From positions 558,001-622,000 of the forward strand of contig JAHBZE010000001.1 in the NCBI GenBank assembly GCA_019635585.1: DNA of 64,000 nucleotides, read 5' to 3'. Of the stretch, positions 1 to 7,848 are shown one piece after another. Position 1 is the first letter of the stretch, and each line of letters starts with the position of its first letter. A program made the position numbers and the translations under genes. Under the pieces are notes generated by a model. That model saw only the letters and a program-made list of their open reading frames with translations, made no database searches and was not told where the DNA came from. This stretch comes from Xanthobacteraceae bacterium. Its GTDB lineage: Bacteria; Pseudomonadota; Alphaproteobacteria; Rhizobiales; Xanthobacteraceae.

Positions 1-940
1 CGTTGGAAACGCGCTTCGGATTCTTGGTGAAAGCCTTCCACTTCTCGATAAACGCCTTGTTCTCCGGCGTGTCGATCGACTGGAAGTAGTTCCAGGCGGC
101 GAGATGGCCGACGAGATTCTTGGTGTCGATGCCGGCGAGTTCTTCTTCGCCGACCGAGAACGCGACGACCGGGATGTCCTTCGCCGACACGCCCTGGTTC
201 GCGAGTTCCTTGTAGAACGGAACGTTCGCGTCGCCGTTGATGGTGGACACCACGGCGGTCTTCTTGCCGCCGGTGCCGAACTTCTTGATCGACGCCACGA
301 TCGTCTGCCAGTCGGAGTGACCGAACGGCGTGTAGTTGATCATGATGTCTTCGTCCTTGACGCCCTTCGACTTCAGGTAGGCTTCAAGAATCTTGTTCGT
401 GGTGCGCGGGTAAACGTAGTCGGTGCCGGCGAGCACCCAGCGCTGAATCTTGTACTCCTTGGCGAGATAGTCGACCGCAGGTATCGCCTGCTGGTTCGGA
501 GCCGCGCCCGTGTAGAACACGTTCTTCTCGGACTCTTCGCCTTCGTACTGCACAGGATAGAACAGGATCGAGTTCAGTTCCTTGAATACCGGCAGCACCG
601 ACTTGCGGGACACCGAGGTCCAGCAGCCGAACACGACCGAAACCTTATCCTTGACGATCAGCTCGCGCGCCTTTTCGGCGAACAGCGGCCAGTTTGAAGC
701 GGGATCGACGACGACGGCTTCGAGTTTCTTGCCGAGCACGCCGCCCTTCTTGTTCTGCTCGTCGATGAGCATGAGCATCACGTCTTTCAACGTGGTCTCG
801 GAAATCGCCATCGTGCCCGACAGCGAGTGCAGGATGCCGATCTTGACGGTCTCCTGCGCGGCCGCGGGCGCGGCCGAGATCGAAACAGCCAGCGCCGCGG
901 CTCCAGCCGTTACGCCAAGCTTTTTGAAGATATTGAACAT
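1..940 (-). CDS. urtA: Urea ABC transporter, substrate-binding protein UrtA (partial, C-terminus outside window)
   Basis: The frame is open from an ATG at 940 to the window edge, so about 313 residues are visible and the C-terminus is missing. Residues 1-28 form a Sec signal peptide (short basic start, Ala-rich core, APAAAQ cleavage region). The mature part begins with [16 protein letters not shown] and continues with [15 protein letters not shown], both typical of UrtA rather than of LivJ or AmiC. The protein should bind urea in the periplasm and deliver it to UrtBCDE, presumably encoded beyond position 1. A sigma-54 promoter-like site lies 80 bases upstream (1020-1035), which fits nitrogen control. 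The close relative FmdD (short-chain amides) is the main alternative. Confidence 0.88.
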   Translation of the reverse strand, partial: MFNIFKKLGVTAGAAALAVSISAAPAAAQETVKIGILHSLSGTMAISETTLKDVMLMLIDEQNKKGGVLGKKLEAVVVDPASNWPLFAEKARELIVKDKVSVVFGCWTSVSRKSVLPVFKELNSILFYPVQYEGEESEKNVFYTGAAPNQQAIPAVDYLAKEYKIQRWVLAGTDYVYPRTTNKILEAYLKSKGVKDEDIMINYTPFGHSDWQTIVASIKKFGTGGKKTAVVSTINGDANVPFYKELANQGVSAKDIPVVAFSVGEEELAGIDTKNLVGHLAAWNYFQSIDTPENKAFIEKWKAFTKNPKRVSN

Positions 941-1019
941 GAAAGCTCCCCATGAGGTTCGAGCCGGATGGATCGAAGGCGCGCGAACATTGGCGGACGC
1001 TTACGCCGAGCAAGGGTGT

Positions 1020-1035
1020 TGCAACGCACATGCCA
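1020..1035 (-). promoter_or_regulatory. Sigma-54 (RpoN) -24/-12 promoter of urtA
   Basis: On the minus strand the site reads TGGCATGTGCGTTGCA. It matches the consensus TGGCACG-N4-TTGCW at 11 of 12 defined positions, with GG and GC at the exact required spacing. It lies about 80 bases upstream of the urtA ATG, in the right orientation. Urea transport is classically under NtrC control, so function and site agree. I did not find a clear NtrC dimer site between here and 1159. Confidence 0.75.
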
Positions 1036-1159
1036 GTGCGCGGGCCTTAGAATATCGCCGCTTTTTCCGGCTGTTTCTCCAGGGTCGCTTATTTTTTAAG
1101 CGTCGCTTTGCGGCCTGTATAAAATCTAGGCAGCATATCCGAATTGTATTCAAATGAGC

Positions 1160-2308
1160 CTAGCGGCGGAGGTTTGCCATCCGCTCGATCGCGCCGTCGA
1201 GGGTCGCGTCGTGCTTCGCGAAACAAAAGCGGACCACGCTGGTCACCGCGTCTTCGGCGTAGAAGGCCGAGACCGGAATCGCGGCGACCTTATTCTCGAT
1301 CACGAGCCGCTGGCAGAAGTCGCTGTCGCGTTCGTTGATGCCGAGTGCAGCCAGATCCACGTTCATGAAATAGGTGCCCTGGCTTTCGAGCGGATCGAAG
1401 CCGACCGTCCGCAAGCCCTTGGCAAAGCGATCGCGCGATCGCGCAAGCGTGGAGCGCATATTCAGAAAATAGTCGTCCGCCTTGCCAAGCCCGTAAGCCA
1501 CCGCCGCCTGCAAGTTCGGCGGTGTCGTAAAGGTGATGAACTGGTGCGCCTTCGATAGGCCACGCATCAAGGCGGAAGCAGCGCAGACGAAGCCCACTTT
1601 CCAACCGGTAAGGCAGAAAATCTTGCCGGCAGAGCCGATCTTCACCGTGCGCTCGCGCATTCCGGGAACGCTCAGCATAGAAATATGCTTGCGGCCGTCG
1701 AACACGACATGCTCCCAGACCTCGTCGCAGATCGCGACCGCGTCGAACTCGTTGCAGAAGCGCGCGAGCAGCCTCAGGTCTTCCATCGAATAAACGACGC
1801 CGGCAGGATTGTGCGGATTGTTGAACAGGACCGCCTTGGTCTTCTTTGTGAAGACCTTCTTCAGCGCGTCCTCGGTGATGCGCCAGTGCGGCGGCTCGAG
1901 ACGAACGAGCTTGGGAATGCCGCCTGCCCGCTTCACCATCGGCAGGTAGGAATCATAAAGCGGCTGGAACAGCACCACTTCATCGCCCGGCTCGATCAAG
2001 GTCAGGATCGCGCCGGTCAACGCCTCGGTCGCACCCGAAGTAATCATCACTTCCGAGTCCGGATCGAGCGCGACGCCTTGCCAATGCGCATAGTGTTTCG
2101 CAACGGAAGCGCGTAATTCCGGCAAACCCATCATCGGCGGATACTGGTTCCAGCCGTTGACGACGGCTTCCGCCGCTTTCTGCCGCACGTCTTCCGGGCC
2201 GGGATCGTCCGGAAAGCCCTGACCCAGATTGATCGCGTTGTGCTCGCGTGCGAGCCGCGACATCACCTCGAACACCGTGGTCGGCAGATTGGCGAATACG
2301 GGATGCAT
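1160..2308 (-). CDS. Class I/II PLP-dependent aminotransferase
   Basis: The 382-residue fold-type I aminotransferase begins INLGQGFPD, as in the kynurenine/methionine aminotransferase group (YbdL, KAT-like). Visible active-site elements are NNPHNPAG (Asn that contacts PLP), CDEVWEH (Asp on the pyridine nitrogen) and the SAGK segment carrying the Schiff-base lysine, followed by TGWKVGF. The usual Tyr in DEVY is Trp here. The ATG at 2308 was chosen because the 49 codons upstream are basic, low-complexity and overlap osmC. It lies 37 bases downstream of osmC in the same direction and could be cotranscribed. The amino-acid donor is not determined by sequence. Confidence 0.88.
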   Translation of the reverse strand: MHPVFANLPTTVFEVMSRLAREHNAINLGQGFPDDPGPEDVRQKAAEAVVNGWNQYPPMMGLPELRASVAKHYAHWQGVALDPDSEVMITSGATEALTGAILTLIEPGDEVVLFQPLYDSYLPMVKRAGGIPKLVRLEPPHWRITEDALKKVFTKKTKAVLFNNPHNPAGVVYSMEDLRLLARFCNEFDAVAICDEVWEHVVFDGRKHISMLSVPGMRERTVKIGSAGKIFCLTGWKVGFVCAASALMRGLSKAHQFITFTTPPNLQAAVAYGLGKADDYFLNMRSTLARSRDRFAKGLRTVGFDPLESQGTYFMNVDLAALGINERDSDFCQRLVIENKVAAIPVSAFYAEDAVTSVVRFCFAKHDATLDGAIERMANLRR

Positions 2309-2345
2309 CGAGGGATGTGCCGCGGCTACACGTGCGGAAAACGGA

Positions 2346-2780
2346 TCAGACTTTGGCGTCGACTTCGAGCGTGATCGACGGCACGCCGGCAAGCGCTTTC
2401 GAGACCGGGCAACCGACCTTCGCGCCTTCCGCCGCTTCCTTGATCTTCGCGGCATCGGCGCCGGGAGCGACCACCGCCGTCCTCAGCTTGATCGCGGTGA
2501 TGTTCGCGCCCTTCTCTCCGAGGATCACCTCGACTTCCGCGTCGGTATGGATGGATTTCTGCTCGATGCCTGCGCGCATCAGCGCAAAACCGAACGCCAT
2601 TGTGTAGCAGCCGGCATGCGCCGCGGCGATCAGTTCCTCCGGCGTGGTCTGCGAGGTGCCGCCTTCGAAGCGCGCTTTCGAGCTATAGGGTGAGTTCTTC
2701 AAGACACCCGTGGCGGTCGAGATGGTACCGGTGCCGTCTTTCGGCGAGCCTTCCCACTGTGCGCTGGCGTTGCTTTTCAT
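2346..2780 (-). CDS. OsmC/Ohr-family organic hydroperoxide reductase
   Basis: The 144-residue OsmC-type protein has the two redox cysteines in their family contexts, AAHAGCYTMAFG (peroxidatic) and VGCPVSKAL (resolving). It should reduce organic hydroperoxides in the cytosol with a dithiol donor. The start at 2780 is preceded by a clear AAGGAG ribosome site. The longer frame up to 2837 adds only basic filler. It sits 22 bases after the stop of the antiporter gene, in the same direction. The SxxYSSKARFEGG region marks it as OsmC rather than Ohr. Confidence 0.92.
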   Translation of the reverse strand: MKSNASAQWEGSPKDGTGTISTATGVLKNSPYSSKARFEGGTSQTTPEELIAAAHAGCYTMAFGFALMRAGIEQKSIHTDAEVEVILGEKGANITAIKLRTAVVAPGADAAKIKEAAEGAKVGCPVSKALAGVPSITLEVDAKV

Positions 2781-2802
2781 ATCGACGCTCCTTGTTTTGA
2801 TT

Positions 2803-4611
2803 TTAGTTTTTCGAGTTGCGGGCGACCTTGCGCGCAAGCCGTTTCGGGTAGCCTAGCATCCGGCGTATCGAAGTCGAACGGATGGGTGCAAAGCCGCCCT
2901 TCGGCTCCTGCACGAAATCGAGGCGCGCCTCGGAAACCTTGTCGTCGGCGAGTTCGCGCACGACCAGCCGCGCATGGCCGAAATCAATACGATTGCCGGG
3001 CCGCGGGTTTTCCTCGAAGCGGCTATCGAACAGTTCCGCGACCGTCATTTCGCGCTCCGCAGGCTGAACGTTCAATTCGTACATATCCGCGATGGCGCCG
3101 ATGCGAACATCGCCCTTGAACGGAAATGCCGCCGAGCTCTCCTCGTCGATATAACCTTCGTTCGGCGCGAACAGACGGTCGAGGCGCTCCACGCGCTGGG
3201 GCGGCGCGAGGAAATAGCCGTAATCTCCGACCTGAAGCGCGCCTGCTTCCTGCGGCGAGAGGATCGCCTCGTTGCGGATGATGAGCACCGGCTTCGCCCA
3301 GGCCGGCCAGGTGCCGTGGCCGACCACCGGGCTGCCTTCGACGATCGGATAGCCGACGAGTTCCTCGTCCAACTGTCCGGGCAAATCGATTTCGATGCGC
3401 TTCACCGATGGCGCAGGATCGTCGAGCGCGACGCCGAGCTTCTGCGCGACCGTCGTCAGCGACCAGCCCTGCACGATCAGCGACACCACCACCACGACGA
3501 AGGCAACGCTGAAATAAGTATCCGCATGCGGAACGTTCGAGAGCGTGGGAATAGCGGCAAGAAAAATCGAAACTGCGCCGCGCAAGCCCACCCAGGACAT
3601 GAAAACTTTTTCCGAGGTCTGGAATTTGAACGGCGCAAGACAGAGCCAGACCGCAATGGGGCGCGCGACGACGATAAGAAAAAACGCGATCGCAAAGGCG
3701 GCGGCGAGCGCCGGAACGAGCTTGCTCGGTGTCACCAGCAATCCGAGCATGATGAACATCGCGATCTGGCAGAGCCAGGTCAGCGTATCATGGAACGTCG
3801 TGATCGAGGCGAATGCGCGAACCGGCCGGTTACCGAGTACGATGCCCGCGAGATAGACCGCGAGAAAGCCGGAGCCGCCGATCGTAACCGTCAGTCCGTA
3901 GATGAATAGAGCGCTCGCGACGACGAGAAGCGGGTGCAGGCCGGATGGCAAAGCAATGCGGTTGAGCGCAAACGAAATCGCGAAACCACCGATGATGCCA
4001 ACGAGCGCGCCTTCGAGCGCTTCGCGAAAAACCGAGAACGCGATCACGCCTACCGATGTCTGCCCGCTCGCAAGCACGAGCTGCACCAGCAGCAGCGTCA
4101 TGAAGACCGCGATCGGATCGTTGGTGCCGGACTCCATTTCGAGCGTCGCGGCGACACGGCGTTTCAACTGCTGTCCACCGGCGCGCAACAGAAAGAACAC
4201 GGCAGCGGCATCCGTCGAGGCAACGATCGAGCCGACCAACATGCCTTCGACCCAGCTCAAGTTCAGAAGATAAGCGGCGAGCAAGCCGACCAGTACCGCC
4301 GTGACTACGACGCCGATCGTGGCAAGCGAGATCGCCGGATAGAATGCGCCCCTGAATGCCGCAAAACGCGTCCGCAGCCCGCCGTCGAACAGCACGATCG
4401 CAAGCGCCGCCGATCCGACGAGATAGGTTGAATAGAAATCGTTGAACTTGATGCCGCCCGGTCCCTCCTCGCCCGCAAGAAGGCCGACGAGCAGGAAGAT
4501 GAGAAGCAGCGGAGCACCAATCCGCGAGGCGACGAGACTCGAGAACACGCCAAGCACGGCCAGTGCTGCGCCTACCAGAATCAACAGATTGGCCGAGCCG
4601 ATATTCTCCAT
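2803..4611 (-). CDS. CPA1-family K+/H+ (or Na+/H+) antiporter with TrkA-C domain
   Basis: This is a 602-residue inner-membrane protein. Residues 1-390 hold about 12-13 hydrophobic helices of the Na+/H+ exchanger fold, with the STDAAAVFFLLR segment of the ion-binding core and SGTNDP. Residues about 400-480 form a TrkA-C regulatory domain (QLDEELVGYPIVEGSPV), and the rest resembles the CorC/HlyC-associated domain. This layout is that of NhaP2/CvrA, which exports K+ or Na+ in exchange for protons. The start is ATG 4611, with GTG 4614 directly before it. The ion specificity is inferred from domain layout only. Confidence 0.88.
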   Translation of the reverse strand: MENIGSANLLILVGAALAVLGVFSSLVASRIGAPLLLIFLLVGLLAGEEGPGGIKFNDFYSTYLVGSAALAIVLFDGGLRTRFAAFRGAFYPAISLATIGVVVTAVLVGLLAAYLLNLSWVEGMLVGSIVASTDAAAVFFLLRAGGQQLKRRVAATLEMESGTNDPIAVFMTLLLVQLVLASGQTSVGVIAFSVFREALEGALVGIIGGFAISFALNRIALPSGLHPLLVVASALFIYGLTVTIGGSGFLAVYLAGIVLGNRPVRAFASITTFHDTLTWLCQIAMFIMLGLLVTPSKLVPALAAAFAIAFFLIVVARPIAVWLCLAPFKFQTSEKVFMSWVGLRGAVSIFLAAIPTLSNVPHADTYFSVAFVVVVVSLIVQGWSLTTVAQKLGVALDDPAPSVKRIEIDLPGQLDEELVGYPIVEGSPVVGHGTWPAWAKPVLIIRNEAILSPQEAGALQVGDYGYFLAPPQRVERLDRLFAPNEGYIDEESSAAFPFKGDVRIGAIADMYELNVQPAEREMTVAELFDSRFEENPRPGNRIDFGHARLVVRELADDKVSEARLDFVQEPKGGFAPIRSTSIRRMLGYPKRLARKVARNSKN

Positions 4612-4644
4612 CACGCTTCTTTTTTCGGTTTGCCGCCGAATTTA

Positions 4645-4675
4645 GGGCCGGGAGGCGGAATCCCGTCCCCGGCCC
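4645..4675. terminator. Hairpin between the copper gene and the antiporter gene, possible terminator
   Basis: GGGCCGGG at 4645-4652 pairs with CCCGGCCC at 4668-4675 around a 15-base loop. It lies between the stop of the PCuAC gene (4747) and the antiporter start (4611), both on the minus strand. There is no proper T-run on the minus side, so termination is uncertain. Confidence 0.35.
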
Positions 4676-4746
4676 TGTCGCTCTTCCTCATTATGAGAAA
4701 GATAGAAGCGTTCGTCTCGAAAGTTCTCGGCGATTTCGAGACGTTT

Positions 4747-5229
4747 TTAGTGATTGTGCCCGTGACTTTTCTGCTGACCGGCACCCATGGCGCGAACTTC
4801 GAATTCGACTTCGACAGGTCCAGCTTTTTCGAAAACGAGGGTCGCCTTGTAGCGCTGGCCCGCGACGAGCGGGTTCTTCAGCTTCATCAGCATCAGATGG
4901 TAGCCGGCGGATTGCAGCTTTACCGTCGCACCCGCGGGGATCGCGAGGCCGTTTTTGAGCGGGCGCATTTTCATCACGCCGCCCTCGTTCGACATCTCGT
5001 GTACCTCGGGCTGGCCGGAGATCTCGGTCGAGAACGACACGAGCCGGTCGGCGCTGAGGCCCTTGTTGGTGATGGTGAGGTAACCGGCGGCCACTTCGGC
5101 GCCTGCCGGCGTGGCACGCAACCACGGCGCGGAAATCACGAGATCGCCCTTGGCTATATCGTGGGCCGACAGCGGTTGGGCTGCAAAGACGGCAACAAGC
5201 AGGGCAAAGCCCGCAACGAAAATTCGCAT
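4747..5229 (-). CDS. Copper chaperone PCu(A)C
   Basis: The 160-residue periplasmic protein has a cleavable signal peptide (residues 1-22, ending LSAHD). Its Cu(I) site follows the family pattern: HEM, then MKM about ten residues on, then HLM after another 20 or so, ending LMLMKL. A histidine-containing tail (QKSHGHNH) may be an extra copper site. PCu(A)C proteins deliver copper to cytochrome oxidase subunits. The start at 5229 leaves a normal signal peptide. The upstream DUF2946 gene is 66 bases away in the same direction, a common pairing in copper-handling operons. Confidence 0.9.
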   Translation of the reverse strand: MRIFVAGFALLVAVFAAQPLSAHDIAKGDLVISAPWLRATPAGAEVAAGYLTITNKGLSADRLVSFSTEISGQPEVHEMSNEGGVMKMRPLKNGLAIPAGATVKLQSAGYHLMLMKLKNPLVAGQRYKATLVFEKAGPVEVEFEVRAMGAGQQKSHGHNH

Positions 5230-5295
5230 TTTGAACTCCGTTATTTCGCGTCCGCGCATCGCACGGACGTCAGGACTGACAAGGAAAGTGACTCG

Positions 5296-5658
5296 TCAGT
5301 CCCGCGGCGGAGCCCTCGCGAGCTTAGCGGCAGGAAAAGCGGCGACAGCGGTGCGCGGCTGGAGCGCGTGCCATTCGACCGAATAGAAGGAAACCTCGTG
5401 CGAGAGCAGCGGCACGGGGGCCGGGACCGCAGTCTGACCGCCGCAAAGGCCCGGGCAACAATCCGGCGCGGCATGCGCTGGCAAAGGCGCGGAACCGGTC
5501 CCGCTGTCCGAGTTAGCCGCGCTTGGAGCGCAGATTGGCTGGATATTTCCGGATGCCTGCGCGTAACCGCCGGTAACCCCGCCCAATACGATCGTATAGG
5601 CGACGATTAGGGCGAGCGCTTTACGGAGCGGTCTGGCGGCGGACATGGCGTGACGCAT
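5296..5658 (-). CDS. DUF2946-like membrane-anchored protein
   Basis: This is a small protein of about 120 residues with an N-terminal hydrophobic helix (ALALIVAYTIVLGG) followed by a cysteine cluster DCCPGLCGG and a Pro/Ala-rich tail. The size, single anchor and Cys/His-type centre resemble DUF2946, usually found beside copper chaperones. That is consistent with the PCu(A)C gene directly downstream. The start is uncertain between ATG 5658 and ATG 5646, since neither has a strong ribosome site. The function is unknown. The cysteines could bind copper, which is inference. Confidence 0.65.
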   Translation of the reverse strand: MRHAMSAARPLRKALALIVAYTIVLGGVTGGYAQASGNIQPICAPSAANSDSGTGSAPLPAHAAPDCCPGLCGGQTAVPAPVPLLSHEVSFYSVEWHALQPRTAVAAFPAAKLARAPPRD

Positions 5659-5779
5659 ACCGGATCGGGGTTCGGCTGGCGAGGCGCCCCACGGACGCAG
5701 CGGAGATAGGCCCTGTCGCCAAAACCCTTTCAAATCAGCGGATTCTCCTTCACCGGGGCCTTTCCCCGGCATTGAAAGG

Positions 5780-5817
5780 CCCTATATCGTCCGCTATACG
5801 AACCGCGACATATAGGG
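5780..5817. promoter_or_regulatory. Inverted repeat and probable back-to-back -10 elements between DUF2946 and acpXL
   Basis: CCCTATAT (5780-5787) and ATATAGGG (5810-5817) form an exact 8-base inverted repeat with 22 bases between. Each arm carries a TATA-type -10-like element facing outward or inward, so this could be the divergent promoter region for the copper operon (minus) and the lipid A operon (plus, first codon at 5891). A regulator-binding palindrome is equally possible. Confidence 0.35.
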
Positions 5818-5890
5818 GCGCCGCCAGGGCTTTGGGGGACGCTCTTTTTCCTTTCCCCCGCCTGTCCGGCACCCGAGCGGAGACAAATTC

Positions 5891-6172
5891 ATGGCCTCGA
5901 CCTTCGATACGGTCGCCAACATCATCGCCGAAACCTGCGACATCCCGCGCGAGCAGATCACGCCGGAGAGCCACGCGATCGACGATCTCGGCATCGACAG
6001 CCTCGACTTCCTCGATATCGCCTTCGCCATAGACAAGGCGTTCGGCATCAAGCTGCCACTCGAGCAGTGGACCGCCGAGGTCAACGAGGGCAAGGCGACC
6101 ACCGAACAGTATTTCGTTCTGAAAAATCTCGCCGAGCGCATCGACGGACTCGTCGCCGCCAAGGGCGCATAG
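5891..6172 (+). CDS. acpXL: Acyl carrier protein AcpXL for very-long-chain fatty acids of lipid A
   Basis: This is a 93-residue acidic carrier protein with the phosphopantetheine attachment motif [11 protein letters not shown] (Ser about residue 37). The sequence around it ([16 protein letters not shown]) is characteristic of the special rhizobial AcpXL rather than of housekeeping AcpP. AcpXL carries the growing C26-C28 (omega-1)-hydroxy chain. It is the first gene of a seven-gene operon ending in lpxXL. The next gene begins 11 bases after its stop. Confidence 0.95.
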   Translation: MASTFDTVANIIAETCDIPREQITPESHAIDDLGIDSLDFLDIAFAIDKAFGIKLPLEQWTAEVNEGKATTEQYFVLKNLAERIDGLVAAKGA

Positions 6173-6183
6173 GCCCGGTACCC

Positions 6184-6648
6184 ATGCGGCTCGAATACTT
6201 CGAGCTCGTCGACAAGATCGAAGAGCTGAATCTCGCCGAAGGCCGCATTCTCGTGCGGGGAAACGTCCCCGCGGCGAGTCCCGTATTCGAGGGTCATTTT
6301 CCCGGGCACCCGCTGGTACCCGGAGTTCTGTTCGTCGAATTCATGGCACAGGCGTCCGGCTGGCTTCTGCTTGGCCGGCTGAATTTCGAGCGCATGGCGT
6401 TCCTCGCCTCCGTCAAGGAAGCGAAGATGCGTAACTTCGTGCAACCGGACACGCCGCTGCTCGCCGAAGCCAAAATCGAGCATGAAGGCTCCGGTTACGG
6501 CATCACCAACTGCAAGGTGATGAAACAGGACGGCACGCCGGTCGCGGACGCGACGATCACTCTTCGCATTATGCCCTTCCCCTCCTCCGAATTTTCCGAC
6601 GCCATGCGCGCCCGCGCACGCAAGGTCGGCTTTACGATTCCAGCGTGA
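6184..6648 (+). CDS. FabZ-like 3-hydroxyacyl-ACP dehydratase (VLCFA cluster)
   Basis: This 154-residue hotdog-fold protein has the FabZ active site: FEGHFPGHPLVPGVLF carries the catalytic His, and VEFMAQASG carries the Glu/Gln part. It should dehydrate 3-hydroxyacyl-AcpXL during chain elongation. The ATG at 6184 is close behind acpXL and removes an arginine-rich out-of-character extension. The stop TGA (6646-6648) overlaps a GTG that could start the next gene, suggesting translational coupling. In rhizobia this gene is called fabZXL. Confidence 0.92.
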   Translation: MRLEYFELVDKIEELNLAEGRILVRGNVPAASPVFEGHFPGHPLVPGVLFVEFMAQASGWLLLGRLNFERMAFLASVKEAKMRNFVQPDTPLLAEAKIEHEGSGYGITNCKVMKQDGTPVADATITLRIMPFPSSEFSDAMRARARKVGFTIPA

Positions 6649-6653
6649 GTGTA

Positions 6654-7838
6654 ATGGATACAAGTCGCGAAACCTGGATCACCGGCATCGGCCTGCTCTC
6701 TTCGCTCGGCGAAGGGAAAGAAACGCACCGCACGCGGCTCAACTCCGGCGACGTTCCGGTGACCGAGTCGAATACGTTTCCGGGTTTTCTGTTCCATCCG
6801 CTCGGGCCGGTCGATTTCGACAAGCAGATTCCGAAAAAGGGCGACCAACGCCAGATGGAACTGTGGCAGCGGATCGGCACCTATACCGCAGGTCTTGCGC
6901 TCACCGATGCAGGCGTCGCAGGCAATCAGGAAATCCTGAAGAAGATCGACATGATCGTCGCCGCGGCCGGCGGCGAGCGCGATGTGAAAGTAGATGCATC
7001 GATCGCCGACGAATTGCGCACCGCCAACAATCCCGAAGCGAAGCTGAACGAGCGGTTGCAAGGCGAATTGCGGCCGACGCTTTTTCTCGCACAGCTTTCG
7101 AATCTTCTCGCGGGCAACATCTCGATCGTTCATGGCGTAGTCGGCTCATCGCGCACCTTCATGGGCGAGGAAGGCTCGGGCGTGCAGGCGGTCCAGACCG
7201 CGCATGCGCGCATCCGCGCCGGCCAGAGCGAAATCGCACTCGTCGGCGGCGCCTATAACGCCGCGCGGCCGGACATGTTGGGCTTGTGGGAATTCGCGAA
7301 GATGCATTATCGCGACGAATACAAGCCGGTATTCGCGCCCGGACGAAAAGCCGGCATGGCCACCGGAACGGGTAGCTGCTTTCTGGTTTTGGAATCGCGT
7401 AAGCACGCTGAAGCACGCGGCGCGAAGCCGATCGCGAAAATCACTTATGTGGAGTCGGCCCGCGCGAAGCGCGGCCCGGGCAGCGTGCGCGAAACCGTCG
7501 CCACGTTGCTGGAGGACGCAAAGAAACAGGCGCATGGCGCAGGCGCGATCTATACGAGTGCCACCGGCGTCGAGCCAGTGACTAGCGAGGAAGGCGAAGC
7601 GCTCAAAGCCGCGGGCCTTCCGGTGCGCGCGGTCGTAAGCCGCATCGGCCAGACCTTCGAATCCATGTTCCCGTTCGGCATCGCATTTGCCGCGCTTGCC
7701 GTCGCAGACGGTAAACTCGCGGCAGCCATGCCGAACGTGCCGCTCGAAAGCATGGGTGCGGACGGCGTAAAGTCGATCATCGTATCCACAGTCGGCCACT
7801 GGCGCGGCGAAGGCGTCGGCGTTGTCGAAGCGATCTAA
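6654..7838 (+). CDS. Ketosynthase-like protein of the VLCFA cluster (FabF2XL position), catalytic residues missing
   Basis: A 394-residue protein with the thiolase/ketosynthase fold (TWITGIGLLSSLG start, IALVGGAYNAA, GSCFLVLE). Aligning by the GVQAVQTAHARI and VGGA segments, the position of the nucleophilic Cys (TACTSG in FabF) holds Glu173 in MGEEGSG. The first active-site His (NAHGTST) is replaced in TSATGVE, and the second (KSMTGH) in GQTFESM. The only cysteine is residue 242, far from the nucleophile site. It therefore resembles a chain-length factor and probably pairs with the intact ketosynthase encoded next. The start is ATG 6654, with GTG 6645 overlapping the fabZ stop as alternative. 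Confidence 0.85.
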   Translation: MDTSRETWITGIGLLSSLGEGKETHRTRLNSGDVPVTESNTFPGFLFHPLGPVDFDKQIPKKGDQRQMELWQRIGTYTAGLALTDAGVAGNQEILKKIDMIVAAAGGERDVKVDASIADELRTANNPEAKLNERLQGELRPTLFLAQLSNLLAGNISIVHGVVGSSRTFMGEEGSGVQAVQTAHARIRAGQSEIALVGGAYNAARPDMLGLWEFAKMHYRDEYKPVFAPGRKAGMATGTGSCFLVLESRKHAEARGAKPIAKITYVESARAKRGPGSVRETVATLLEDAKKQAHGAGAIYTSATGVEPVTSEEGEALKAAGLPVRAVVSRIGQTFESMFPFGIAFAALAVADGKLAAAMPNVPLESMGADGVKSIIVSTVGHWRGEGVGVVEAI

Positions 7839-7848
7839 CGAGGTTGTC

